A stretch of 64,000 bases of DNA from Argyresthia goedartella. Taxonomy: Eukaryota > Arthropoda > Insecta > Lepidoptera > Argyresthiidae. Below are positions 21,355 to 31,490 of the stretch, in pieces; positions within the stretch are counted from its first letter, which is position 1, and each line of letters starts with the position of its first letter. A model generated the notes under the pieces. It ran no database searches, had not been told where the DNA came from, and saw only the letters and a list, made by a program, of their open reading frames with translations. A program made the position numbers and the translations under genes. The stretch is from the NCBI GenBank assembly GCA_949825045.1, contig OX463829.1:30505715-30569714 (forward strand), read 5' to 3'.

Positions 21355-21525
21355 AACTTTTTCTGCTCCCATTCCGGTGGCATTTTTCTAAAAACGTCTT
21401 CTAACATGCTTGTGAAGAGTTTCGGAGAAAGCGGATCAACTTGCTTTGCCCCATTTTGAATTGGGAAGGAAGGGGCTTGAAGTTTTATGGCGGCTGTGCT
21501 ATTATCATAAATACGTTTAATAATG
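21355..21525 (-). pseudogene. RTE-type RT fragment, minus strand
   Basis: On the reverse strand this reads YDNSTAAIKLQAPSFPIQNG, then DPLSPKLFTSMLEDVFRK in the same frame. This is RT motif B/4 (the QGDPLSPxLF block) of RTE-type LINEs, lying just upstream of where the FADD motif would be. The usual G of QGD is V here. Only about 55 codons remain, so it is a dead scrap, and a different part of the protein from the copies at 362 and 7045. Confidence 0.65.
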
Positions 21526-21827
21526 TCGGAGTAAAAATACCACTAGTAGCGCATATATTATAGCGCATGTATTATTGTGTGCTTTTGTAAGGTCCAAAGA
21601 ATATTCCGAAAATAAGATCGCTATATAAATACTGGCTATCGTACAATGATTAAAAAATGTGTCTAAATAATATCTACTTAGATGATATAGATATAAGATA
21701 AATTTCCTTACAAATCCAGTCATATTTTTATTTTGGGTGATGTTTTCTGGAACGATTTTAGATGAAATTTGCATTTCTTCGTGCTACAAATTAGTACGTA
21801 CATTTATGTGAAAAAGTATCACATTTT

Positions 21828-21990
21828 AACAGGGAACCGTACCCGAAGGGTGCCAAACGGGCCCTATTACTAAGCCTCCGCTTTCCGTCCGTCCGTCTTA
21901 TGGGTTATGGCGGTTATTTCTCAAATTGCTTCTGCTTTCAACGGCTAACGGCATTTAGAGAAACTTTTTGACACCGGGTTTTTATAGACT
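21828..21990 (+). repeat. Repeat family B, 5' partial copy
   Basis: Begins with a GGAACCGTACCCGAAGGGTG-like end and continues with the GGGCCCTATTACTAAGCCTCCGC and CCGTCCGTC blocks seen in the fuller copies at 22455, 29005 and 55648. The rest of the unit is missing or diverged. Confidence 0.65.
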
Positions 21991-22454
21991 AATTAGACCC
22001 CACTGAACACGATTCTGTCCAGTGTCATTCCCTCCTCTTCTCCCTTCACCCCCTTTTCCAACAAAACGAGTCCCAATCTGCAGTTTTTTCAATGAGATAA
22101 AAGAAAACTGTCCATGACAAAAATAAACAACATTAAATTCTCTACGATTTATGCAAATAAATTATTAGTCAGGCTTTGTAACTCAGTTAATAACGTCTGC
22201 CCAAACTGCATAATTTTTTATTTATTTCAAAATGTTTGCATACGCAGTTAATTAATCGAAAAACGGTCGAAGCTATTCTAAAATATCCAAGAAGCGAATT
22301 GATGTTCATACATTTATTTACAAAACGACTTTCAGGTCGCAGCGCAGACGCCGCCGCCGCACCGCCCCCATACCGCCCGCGAATCTCAAGTATGCTCGAT
22401 ACACCACAAACAATATCACAAACATACGCATGTACCTAGTTAAAATAACTACTT

Positions 22455-22725
22455 TTTAGGGTTCTGTACCCGAAGGTTGTCAAACGGGACCCTATTACTA
22501 AGCCTCCGCTGTCCGTCAGTCTGCCCGTCTGTCTGTCTATCCGTCAGCGGGCTGCATCTCATTAACCGTAATGGGTAGATTCGATTTTTTTACAGAATTT
22601 GTATTTCTGTTGCCGCTACAGCAACAATTAATGCATTTTTTTCAAAATTAAAGAAGTAGTTTTTTGCCATTTTTCATGGTACCTACCCTTCGTGTGCGTG
22701 TCCAACTCGCACTTGACCGCATTTA
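22455..22725 (+). repeat. Repeat family B copy
   Basis: Starts TTTTTAGGGTTCTGTACCCG, continues with the GGGACCCTATTACTAAGCCT block, a (GTCT)n-like stretch, GGGCTGCATCTCATTAACCG and ATTTCTGTTGCCGCTACAGC, and ends CAACTCGCACTTGACCGC. The central GGGGCTCCCATAC block present in other copies is absent, so this is a shorter variant. Confidence 0.7.
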
Positions 22726-22769
22726 TAAACATTAAGTACATCCCTATCCACGAGGTTGTAAACAATGTT

Positions 22770-23225
22770 ATTGACAGGAAAAAACAAATATCACCGCACT
22801 GCACGCTTTAACAGGTTCGGACGTAACAACCTATATAAGCGGAATAAGTAAACAAGAGGCTCTAAAGGTTTCTGCACTCTACTCTCTTTTAGGAGTATCC
22901 CCATCGACCGAAGAAACGCTCGCAGACGTAGAGATTTTAATGGTTAGACTGTACAAAATAAAGTCTCCAATAAACACATCAGATATAGCAAGGTACGTCC
23001 TCTTCTTCAGAGTTACCACGCCTGAAGCTCTCCCACCAAGTTCAGATGCAGCACGAAATGCAGCACACATTGGAGATATCGAGCGGCTTCCTCCAACGTT
23101 TACGGGTAGCGTCAGGATGGCAATAAGCTGATACCAGTGCGTATACTGCGGCGTGTATTTGTCGTAGGGAAGTCGAGCAGCCTTGTGCACCAGGCTGCTA
23201 TTGTAAAGGTATTTGTGCCAACCCT
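22770..23225 (+). pseudogene. Fragment of an ALTG-motif/Cys-rich element-associated protein
   Basis: The frame from 22797 reads ALHALTGSDVTTYISGISK, then EALKVSALYSLLGV, VRLYKIK and LPPSSDAARNAAHIGD, followed by stops and then a Cys-rich tail (PCAPGCYCKGICANPGLQ) in another frame. The order (ALTG-D motif, then LPP-DA, then Cys cluster) matches a large uncharacterised protein family that is widely multicopy in animal genomes. That match is from memory and could not be searched. It is truncated at the 5' side and interrupted, so it is a dead fragment. Confidence 0.4.
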
Positions 23226-23252
23226 GGACTGCAAAAAGACCAGGAATATATA

Positions 23253-24561
23253 CATAGTCAGATCATAAGTTCTGTCACATGTGCAATATGAAATAATTTA
23301 GACACGTTTATTATTTATGTAAACATTTATATAGCAAAATGAACTTAATAAAACATAGATTCTTTTGGTAATAAAGTTTATTCAAAATGACCCCCGCGAT
23401 TTTGAATACAGGCCTTTATTCTGCGCGGCCAGTCGTTTATCGCAGCACGAACGAGGTCCATGTCAATATCGGCGGCTGCCTTAATCAATGATGCCTTGAG
23501 TGACTCCAAATCAGGATGAGGCTTTGAGCAGGCCTTTTCCTCCAAGTGTTGCCATATCTTGTAATCTAACGGACTCAAATCTGGACTGGAGGAGGGCCAG
23601 TCTTCGTGCCGGATGAAGTCGATTTCACGCGCCGCCAGCCAGTCTTGTGTGCTTTTCGCTCTAAGAGCTGGCGCAGAATCTTGTTGGAATACCCAGTGCC
23701 TGTTATTAAACATGGTATGAGAAACAGGTTCCACAAGGTTCTTGAGGATTGTATTTTGATACACAAATGCATTCGTTTTTACGCCTTTCTCACAAAAATG
23801 TACCTCAGTTAAGCCCCAATAAGAGACTCCCAACCAAACCATGAGCGAGGATGGAAAATGACCTCGTTGGACACGCGGAATACGGTTGCTCGCTTCTTCA
23901 CTGCTGTGTGCGTACACCTTATCATTTTGTTTGTTGTAGCTCTCTTCCACGGTGAAAATTTTTTCATCTGAAAAAAGAATTTCCCGATGCTTTTTTCCCG
24001 CGTACCGCTTCAACAAAGCGCGGCATCTCTTCAGTCTCAGGTCCATTAAACGAGCGTCCAAACGATGTCCTGTTTTTCTTCGATATGCCCTAAGCCCTAA
24101 GTTTTCATTTAACACCCTTTTCACCGTGGTCCTGCTTAATCCCATCTGAAGGGCCAACAGTTTATGCTTACGTATGGGATTTCTTTGAATTCGCGCCTTC
24201 ACAGCTTTTATAACTGCTGGAGTCCTAACAGAGCGAGGGCGACCACTTCTTGACCTGTCATCTACACTAGAGTCTTCATTGTATCGTTTTATGGTACGAT
24301 AAACGAATCTTTTGGTTATATTAAAAATTTTCAGTAAGTCGAAAATCTGAATTGGCGCGTAACCGCAACGATGCAACGCAATAACTGCGACACGGTTTTC
24401 TTTAAGTGTCCACTCCATATTTAAAAATGAGGAAAATTCTAAAAAGTACACATTTTTATTTTTATGAAAAATTCGAAATTCGAATTCAATAAACTTTTTT
24501 GTGGCCAGCGTTCTAAATTCAAAAGTTTTTATTGTGTGACAGAACTTATGACCTGACTGTG
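23253..24561 (-). mobile_element. Tc1/mariner element, DD37D (maT), apparently complete
   Basis: About 1.31 kb flanked by TA at 23251-23252 and 24562-24563. The left end (23253-23280) and the reverse complement of the right end share CA-AGTCAG-TCATAAGTTCTGTCACA with a few differences. One open transposase gene lies on the minus strand between them. TIRs, target duplication and gene are all present, so this copy may be or recently have been active. Confidence 0.88.
23378..24451 (-). CDS. maT (DD37D) mariner transposase
   Basis: An open frame of 357 residues from 24451. A second ATG at 24418 (MEWTLKENR) gives 346 residues, closer to the usual maT length, and is the likelier start. In the 357 numbering the catalytic triad is D162 (ILFSDEKIF), D258 (VFQQDSAPA) and D296 (SPDLSPLDYKIW), with 37 residues between the last two, which defines maT. 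The HTH region and GRPRSVRT linker occupy residues 20-80. A Leu replaces the His commonly found after QQDSAPA. No stop or frameshift. Confidence 0.92.
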   Translation of the reverse strand: MYFLEFSSFLNMEWTLKENRVAVIALHRCGYAPIQIFDLLKIFNITKRFVYRTIKRYNEDSSVDDRSRSGRPRSVRTPAVIKAVKARIQRNPIRKHKLLALQMGLSRTTVKRVLNENLGLRAYRRKTGHRLDARLMDLRLKRCRALLKRYAGKKHREILFSDEKIFTVEESYNKQNDKVYAHSSEEASNRIPRVQRGHFPSSLMVWLGVSYWGLTEVHFCEKGVKTNAFVYQNTILKNLVEPVSHTMFNNRHWVFQQDSAPALRAKSTQDWLAAREIDFIRHEDWPSSSPDLSPLDYKIWQHLEEKACSKPHPDLESLKASLIKAAADIDMDLVRAAINDWPRRIKACIQNRGGHFE

Positions 24562-24972
24562 TATTTCACTTGATTTTTGTTGTATACGTGATGCAGACTG
24601 TTTACAATTTATCTATTAAACGTATTTAATGATCATATTCCAAACGTTTGTATCAAAGTTTTTTACCATTATATAAAAGTTTATACCATTATTACTTTAA
24701 GTAAATATTTAAATTATGTTATAATTTTCGTTAAGTTCATTATTGATTTGTTCCTTGCCATAGGTGAAAATAATGCTTAAACATAATTATAATATAGTGT
24801 GTGTTATGTAATGTATGGGTATATGAAACTTTTATTTAATTAGTACAGTCTTTCACCTACAAAATGTATGCATAACTTTGTGGGGCGCCTGAGCTGCGGC
24901 CTAATATCAATGTTGTTAATTTTTGTCACTAATAGTTTCGGAAAAATAAAACCGCAGTCCGAGACACGTTTC
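24562..24972. other. AT-rich spacer, nothing recognised
   Basis: No coding or repeat similarity noticed apart from general AT richness. Confidence 0.4.
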
Positions 24973-24998
24973 GGGGGGGGGGGGGGGGGGGGGGGGGG
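24973..24998. repeat. 26-bp uninterrupted G tract
   Basis: Twenty-six consecutive G residues, followed after TCT by nine A. It sits at the edge of a decayed family B repeat. It could fold as a G-quadruplex and is a place where sequencing length errors are likely. Confidence 0.9.
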
Positions 24999-25039
24999 TC
25001 TAAAAAAAAACCGGTGTCAAAAGGATTCACAAAATGCCG

Positions 25040-25390
25040 TTAGACGTGGTTCTATCCAAATAAACCGCCAGTCTATCTGTCACCAGGTCGTATCTCATGA
25101 ACCGTGAAGGCATAATAATAAATATATGGGAAATTTACTAAATAAATAATTTTTTTCTTTCTTTCTTTCAAGGGGCTCCCATACAACAATTCTTTCAATA
25201 CCACAAACAAACTTATGAATGCACCTGGTTACGTACATGGAGTGTAAATGTAGCCGCACCAATAACTTTGTAAACAACATTTTGCTATGTTAAATCCAAA
25301 CTATTCACTCCACACCATCCCTACCATTGTACGGTGGTATTGAACCCTTCGTGCGCGAATAAGACTCGCACTTGACCGGTTTTTTATGAC
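25040..25390 (+). repeat. Repeat family B copy
   Basis: Contains CAGTCTATCTGTCACCAGG, CGTATCTCATGAACCGTGA, GGGGCTCCCATACAA, TCTTTCAATACCACA, AACTTATGAATGCACCTGG, and ends GCGCGAATAAGACTCGCACT then TGACCGGTTTTTT. The 5' end is degenerate and abuts the G tract. Confidence 0.7.
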
Positions 25391-26146
25391 AAAAAACAAG
25401 TGAACCATAAAAAACACAAGATATCGCAAAAAAAAACTATGACGGATAATTTAATATATTTTACCACTTTCGCGAAGTTTTACATTTTTTATCAGACATT
25501 GCTATATTATTTACCACCAAACATATAAACTTTTTTCAAAAACTAATCAAAACAATTAAATCCCCGACCCCAAATTACCCCGGAAAGGGATCAATTTTCA
25601 TCTTCTACACGAAATGGCTCGCGTTTGTTTAAAGGATATTTTAAGACAGAGTACCTATATGGTTAAATTTGCCAAAAATTTGCTCTTTTTTACCGCTCAC
25701 AATAAATGTATGGAATAACCACTCACATGTATAAATTAGAAGCTTTTGTTTATTGTTACTTGTATCCGTAAAGTTAGTGAAAGAGGTGAAACGGAACGCA
25801 ATGTTGAAAAACTACGCCATTTTAACCCCCTGGTGGCAGACATACCGAACTAATTTGTCAAAATAGGTTACAATACGAACAAATTAAAATGGTTGTTTTG
25901 TTTGCGATCGTCATACTCCGATCTCTCTTTCGCTCTCTAGCGATTTCAATATTCCTTCCGCGAGAGGCGACTAGCCAGACAGGTATTCACAATTCGCCAT
26001 CATAATCGGAACCGCGAGGCAACGTCGCATACGTGTGTTTCTTTTCCTGAATGGAAAACTTGGAATAGTTGCTGCTATCGTGTTTCTGGTCGTGCTTATG
26101 TGTTGTCGGGGCGCGGCTCGGTGAGTCGGCCCAGTAATCTCGCGAC
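25391..26146 (+). promoter_or_regulatory. Upstream region and probable 5' UTR of Akt
   Basis: No other gene is visible. GC content rises from about 25900 towards the Akt start. An in-frame TAA at 26135-26137, four codons before the ATG at 26147, supports that ATG as the first possible start in this exon. No TATA box or other core promoter element is convincing. The transcription start may lie here or in an unseen upstream non-coding exon. Confidence 0.4.
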
Positions 26147-26466
26147 ATGGCGGCGGCGGCGGCTGCAGGCACTCCGGGCGACGCGGCGCCTTGCGGCATC
26201 GTCAAGGAAGGCTGGCTGCAGAAGCGCGGGGAGCACATTCGCAACTGGCGCGACCGCTACTTCATCCTGTTCGACAATGGCGACCTGGTGGGCTTCAAGA
26301 GCATGCCGGAGCGGAACAAGTACCACGACCCCCTCAACAAGTTCACAGTGCGCGGCTGCCAGATCATGGCTGTGGACAAGCCGCGTCTCTACAGCTTCAA
26401 TATCCGTGGCCTGCAGTGGACCACCGTCATCGAGCGGAACTTCTCCGTAGAGACTGAGAAGGAACG
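26147..26466 (+). CDS. Akt (RAC/PKB serine/threonine kinase) coding exon 1: PH domain
   Basis: Akt is the membrane-recruited kinase of the insulin/PI3K pathway. This exon gives residues 1-106 plus two bases of the next codon. After an Ala-rich N-terminus, the PH domain starts at about residue 13 (IVKEGWLQKRGEHIRNWRDR), followed by NKFTVRGCQIMAVDKP and the Akt signature IRGLQWTTVIERNF. The basic residues that bind PIP3 (K in VKEGW, R in RNWRDRYF) are present. The start ATG follows an in-frame stop 12 bp upstream. The exon ends at a good donor, CG|GTGAGT at 26467, in phase 2, completed by exon 2. Similarity to insect Akt is strong through the whole exon. Confidence 0.96.
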
Positions 26467-27207
26467 GTGAGTGTCAGCTAGCCAGCACCCTCTCTGCATT
26501 ACCACTGTAGCAGTAATACTGATGTTCTTGTAGCAAAAGTAAATATGAATACAACATCATCATGCGTAGACCACATCAACCCAGTTCTGGGCATAAGCCA
26601 CTTCTCTACATTCTAACAGTACTGAGCTAGCCGCAACCAGACAAATTTTGTTGACAATTTAGACTTGACAATCTTGTTGAACCATTGCTATCAATTATGA
26701 ATCTAAAATCCTTGTAAATCATGACAATTCGTTTACTAACGATTCAACAAAAGTGCATTCCATAAACAAGCTACACATTAAAAGTCATTGTGACTAAAAT
26801 ATCATCATATATTGGATAATAGAAATGTATCCAACATATTGTCGTTTGTTAGTGATATAATTGATTGTTTTTTTTTTTTTTTGTTCAATCATGCTGTGCT
26901 TGTGTTCAATAACACTTAAATGAAAAAAAATACTGATATAATTAGAAGGTTAACTGTGTCATATTGTCCTGTTGACTGAGTCAATATTTTTAGGTAGAAA
27001 TACCTGATTTATTCATTTGCAGATACAGATACTACAGCATTATGTCAAAGAAAGTGTTAATTCAACACTGTTGTGGGAATAGTATGTATAAAAACACTAT
27101 CAGCCTTGAAACATTTCCTGTATTTCAGTTGGCAGTCAAGAATGATCCGTCATTGATGTGATTGGGTCATATTGGGTGTATGGATTCTTACATACCGAAA
27201 CAGGAAG
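26467..27207 (+). other. Akt intron 1, proximal part
   Basis: Intronic AT-rich sequence from the exon 1 donor to the first long inverted repeat. No gene or shared repeat recognised. Confidence 0.6.
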
Positions 27208-27690
27208 ATCTTTAGAAAGACGGCTGTTTCAGATGTTTGCTGATTAATTTTTATGCTTTATTAGTGAATTTATAGATGATTTCAAAATAGGGAACCATCG
27301 GAAATATTTTTTTATAATTATATATATAAAAATTTATTTCTGTCAGTTTGGTCCGACAGAGTTATTATTATTTTAGTCGTCATTTCAAGCATCCAGGACC
27401 ATTGGGATGGGGGAGTATTCAGGTGGGGAAACAACAAATTGGCTGTTTTTTAAATGTTAGATGTTGTTCTTAGTTCATTGACCTCGTGACATTCACCTTG
27501 ACCTTGGACTTGACCTATCGTGTATATTACGCAGAAAAATCTCAGTTTTACCGTTTTTTACACTCGATGTCATCACAGTTTAATAACCTCGAGGTCATTG
27601 ACCTTGTCCTTAAAATGACCTTTTGTACATTTTTTGGTTAAAATTTCGGGGGGTTTTCCCCCCCTGACAGCTCCCCATGAAAATGTAGTG
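27208..27690. repeat. Left arm of long inverted repeat
   Basis: Begins CTTTAGAAAGACGG and continues with TTTATAGATGATTTCAAAAT, GGGAAACAACAAATT, TTCATTGACCTCGTG and CTCAGTTTTACCG. The same series runs in reverse complement from 30806 back to about 30365. The arms are about 450 bp and perhaps 75-80% alike by eye. They bracket a 2.7-kb core, so the block 27208-30806 may be one old foldback or long-TIR element. Confidence 0.7.
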
Positions 27691-28239
27691 CGCCTTTCTT
27701 GAGAAAAATAACTTTTTATACCTTAATTTTGAGGTCATGTTTCCATAATTTTCACTACGAAAGTGAAATCGCATTATTAATTTATTTATTTTTATTAATT
27801 TCCAGCTCTGGGATGGAATTAAAAAGCCAATAACAGGTTTTCACTTGTAGCAATAAAATATAAATAATTGATAATAAGTCAAAATAAGAATCTAAAACAG
27901 TTCTTATGGGCCATCACTGCAAATATATATTATTATATTATTATTAGATATATTATTATTATTATTATTATATCCATTATTGCATAAAACAACAGTAAAA
28001 AAAAATGACGCAGTGGGAAATAAGATGTACAAAGGCGGGCTTATTCCTAAAAGAAATCTCTTCCAGCCAACCCAGTAAGTATGTGCAGTGAAACAATGTG
28101 GGTTCAGCTAATAACAAAATATTTATGCAAACAAAAAACAGCAACAAAATTTAAAAATAGAATATATTACACATATACTAACCATAGATATTAAAACAAA
28201 TTGAATACCTAAGAATTAGAGTTATTCTAAAATTAAATT
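27691..28239. other. Intronic AT-rich core sequence
   Basis: Lies inside the inverted-repeat block. Contains a TTA/ATT-rich microsatellite at about 27925-27972. No coding similarity recognised. Confidence 0.45.
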
Positions 28240-30139
28240 ACAGACAGAGCTCAACACTCATAATGCTAGAATGCTACAGAATAAAAAAAAAATACTTATT
28301 GACACTGACCAAAAAATAAGAAAAGAACCTGTTGTTAATGTGCCGCCTAATATTAAGTCAATATTGAGTTCATGCGCGAGTTCATTGATAGACTTGACAG
28401 ATCTCCAAATAAATGAATTTTGATAGAGAATAAATGTTAGAGATCTGAGATGAGATGACACTTTTGCGAAAATTTTCATATCATCAACAAAACAAATAAA
28501 GTTAGTATTTAAAAAACATCTATGTATATCATTAATAAAAATCGTTAAAGTTGATCAAAAATAGCAGTGGCAACCCATCCGGACCTGCATATTTTGACAG
28601 TTCCAATTTATTTTAAAAGGATATCACATAAGGCTACTATGTCAAGTTCAATATTAGAGATTTCACAGCTATGGCTGGTAGAAGGGTAATGTTAGTTTGA
28701 AGGCAAAGAAAAAGGGTCATGGCTAGGCTGAAGAAAATTAGAATTGAAATAATCTGCAAATGCATTTTACATATACCATCTCCTGAATGTAGTCTGGTAT
28801 CACCATAATTCATACAGTTTGGAATACTGCTCGAGTTCGATCGGGAGTTTACAAACGATCAAAATCTTTTAGGGCAACGCTCAATGGATTCTTCAGTGTG
28901 ATCAATGAATTTTTGAAAACATTGACCAGCTAATCTTTTTGCTCTATAATGCTGGAAGGCAAAGTCAGCATATGCAGATTAATTGCCATAAATCTTGTGT
29001 TTTTAGGATTCCGTACCCAAAGGGTAAAAACGGGACCCTATTACTAAGACTTCGCTGGCTGTCTGTCTGTCCATCTGTCACCAGGCTGTATCTCATGAAC
29101 TGTAATTTTCACAGATGATGTATTTCTGTTGCCGCTATAACAACAAATACTAAAATATAGAATAAAATAAATATTTAAAGGGGCTCCCATACAAAAATTC
29201 TTTCAATACCACATACAAACTTATGAATGCACCTGGCTACGTACATGGAGTATGAAAGTAGCCGCACCAATAACTTTGTGAACAACATTTTGCTATCTAA
29301 AATTCAAACTATTCACTCCACACCATCACTACCATTGCGCGGTGGTACGGAACCCTTCGTGCGCGAGACCGACTCGCCTTTTTATCAGCTGTTAAATACC
29401 ATTTTGGATAAAAATCTCGCATTATCATCTTAAATTTAATATAATTATCCCTCAACCGGCGAAACTTAATATAAAAGAACTCAACGGCATCTAAACATGC
29501 GCATTTAATAGTTACAATAAAGGCCTTGTGGTAGGGATCAATAGGCACAAGTGGATTTTCACATTCGAATACCTCTACCAAGTCATTGGATAATACTAAA
29601 TTTTATTATATTTATTGGTAACCGAACTGTACTGCAAGAAATTTAAGGTGTTCAATCCATCGACAAGGAGATGCTCGTCAGCCGAATTTAGTGAAGGTAT
29701 AAAGACTAACACAGACTGGCGTAATTCCCAAGCTATACTACTCATATTAAATTCACCTATCACTAAATATTTGTCGAGCGGATTGGATAGCACGATCTCA
29801 CTGACTTGAATAGAAAATTTGAATGCTGCTTGGAAAAAAAAAAACCTTTATTTTGACTGCATAAATTTGATACCTACAAGTGTAAATTGAGCATTGAACC
29901 TTGAACATAGAAGTTATTGAGCGTGTTAGCCATAAATCCTCCGCACTGCTGTGAAAATCTAGTCGAGGATAAACCGCCAAGTCCTTTCTCGTTGCACTCA
30001 ACACATCGCCTTCACGGCCCTGGCCGGTCAGCTCGTAATCACTATCACGTCTCCAAACACAATGTCACTATCCAAAATACCGTCAAGCAACCAAGTCTCA
30101 GTCAACACTATTATATCATATGAATTATTAATTCAAAAT
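28240..30139 (-). pseudogene. Decayed CR1/Jockey-type LINE, minus strand, in Akt intron 1
   Basis: Reading right to left: endonuclease pieces IVLTETWLL (about 30100) and DKYLVIGEFN (about 29760), a linker region PLVPIDPYHKAFIV (about 29530), then AKRLAGQCFQKFIDHTEESI (about 28930), and RT pieces YAGPDGLPLLF (about 28590) and CFVDDMKIFAKVSSH (about 28470). The order matches ORF2 of the LINE at 10.6-13.8 kb, but blocks are missing, stops are many, and a family B repeat is inserted at 29005-29390. Dead. Confidence 0.7.
29005..29390 (+). repeat. Repeat family B, the most complete plus-strand copy
   Basis: Runs from TTTTTAGGATTCCGTACCCA through ATTACTAAGACTTCGCTGG, CACCAGGCTGTATCTCATG, TTTCTGTTGCCGCTATAAC, GGGGCTCCCATACAA, CACCTGGCTACGTACATGG to GGTACGGAACCCTTCGTGCG and CGACTCGCC. 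The GATTCCGTAC start and GTACGGAACCC near the end are inverted. About 385 bp, no coding capacity. It interrupts the LINE remnant and is therefore younger. Confidence 0.75.
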
Positions 30140-30330
30140 CGCCTTAGCTCCGGCTACTACTGCGGCGATGCCCCCGCACTGCAGCGCACCCACGCTCACC
30201 TCCGCAGCCTCGGCGAAGCCGACCAGCCTCAGCGAAGCCGACCAGCCTTGGCTGCTTCGTCTCGCTCGGTGCGCAGCAGTGCGCGGTCGCCTGCGCCCCA
30301 CCGCGCCTCCGGCTCTTAAAAAACACTCTA
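30140..30330. other. GC-rich segment beside LINE endonuclease start
   Basis: CpG- and GC-rich block within AT-rich intron, containing a short internal duplication (CGAAGCCGACCAGCCT about 30213-30246). It lies at the upstream edge of the endonuclease remnant, the same relative position as the GC-rich block at 13617-13830 in the other LINE. Confidence 0.5.
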
Positions 30331-30364
30331 GTCTAGCCACAAGACAGCCTAGGAAGGACTGCCT

Positions 30365-30806
30365 AGATAGTGGGGTGCCCTGATTCTGATTTTCTGTTCC
30401 GGAACGGCAAAACTGAGAATTTTATGCGCAAAATGCACGAAAGGTATATAGGTTAATGACACCGAGGTCAATAAACTTTGAACTAGATCGAGCGTAAAAA
30501 CAATGGCAAAACTGAGTTTTTTTTGCGATATATACAAGAAAGGTCAAGTTCAAGGTAAGGGTCAATTGCCACGAGGTCAATGAACTTTGAACGATAACTA
30601 ACTTAAAAAAAACGACCAAATTCGTTGTTTCCCCCACCCTAATACCCCCACATCCCCACGGTCCCGAACGCTTGTAATGTTGATAAAAAAAAAAAACTCC
30701 CAAACAAATTATTTCCGACGGTTCGCGTATTTTGAAATCATCTATAAATACATAAAGCATAAAAAAATCAGCAAAAGCATCTGAAACGGCCGTCTTTCTA
30801 AAGGAT
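30365..30806. repeat. Right arm of long inverted repeat
   Basis: Reverse complement of the 27208-27690 arm, ending at CCGTCTTTCTAAAG. The same ordered blocks are present with indels. No clear target-site duplication was found outside the two arms. Confidence 0.7.
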
Positions 30807-30889
30807 AGCCCCAAAACATACCATTGGTTTGGAACAAGTTACAAGTTACAGAACAAGTTATCAGATCTGTGAACAAGGAATCCTATACT

Positions 30890-31032
30890 GCGATTTTTAA
30901 TTTGAGGCCAGAAATGTTAAACAACTGTCATTTTCCAGTTCAAAAAGTATAATAAGAATATCAAAGTCAACGGTTTTGTTCTAGAAAATGACAGTTGTTT
31001 CTTTACATTTCTGGCCTCAAATTAAAAATCGC
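30890..31032. mobile_element. Palindromic MITE (143 bp)
   Basis: GCGATTTTTAATTTGAGGCC at 30890 is matched by its exact reverse complement ending at 31032. The two arms continue inward through AACTGTCATTTTC with small differences, about 48 bp each, around a 45-bp loop. No coding sequence. Typical of a small palindromic non-autonomous element. Confidence 0.75.
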
Positions 31033-31051
31033 GGTTTACATAATGTGAGAT

Positions 31052-31490
31052 AGTGAGATCTCTAGTAGTCACATGATTGTACCTTTTCTGTGATTCAGGG
31101 TTTTTGAACTCCTGCTAATTATTATAAACATCTAGTCTTCCAAGCTTGCCTTCATAAACATTTAACATAAACATAAACATTTACATATAGGCACTTACTT
31201 TGCTTCTGGCCCCACACTAGGATACCCTGTATCGTGGGAACCAGAAACAGCGACATCGACGACTTGTTTTTTTTTTCTTTATCCCCAGCCGGGGACCGAA
31301 CCCGGGACCTCTCGCATGTTAGGCAGAGCCACAACCCCATCGCCACAGAGGTTGTCATAATGATTAAGTCGTAAGATATTAATGACAATATCTCTAGTAG
31401 TCACATGGTTGTTCCTTTTCTGTGATTCAGGGATTTTGAACTTCTGCTCATCATTATTATTTATTAGCCTTCCAAGCTTTCCTAGCTCAA
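31052..31490 (-). mobile_element. tRNA-derived SINE inside a direct repeat
   Basis: On the minus strand a tRNA-like head at about 31350-31265 has an A box (TGGCGATGGGG) and B box (GGTTCGGTCCC), followed by an A-rich stretch and a non-tRNA tail reaching about 31155. Roughly 100-bp direct repeats (31052-31150 and 31391-31490, sharing TCTAGTAGTCACATG and TTTTCTGTGATTCAGG) lie on both sides. These are too long to be a target-site duplication, so the site was already duplicated or recombined. Transcription would use the internal pol III promoter. Confidence 0.6.

Noticed and set aside
24868..25107. ORF with a poly-Gly run
   Set aside because: It is the 26-base G tract translated. No other protein feature is present and the rest overlaps a repeat.
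26096..26326. Minus-strand and alternative-frame ORFs over Akt exon 1
   Set aside because: GC-rich exon leaves other frames open. Only the plus frame from 26147 matches the PH domain and ends at a proper donor.
31265..31360. Functional tRNA gene
   Set aside because: A and B boxes are recognisable, but the cloverleaf is not complete and the tail is SINE-like. It is better called a tRNA-derived SINE.
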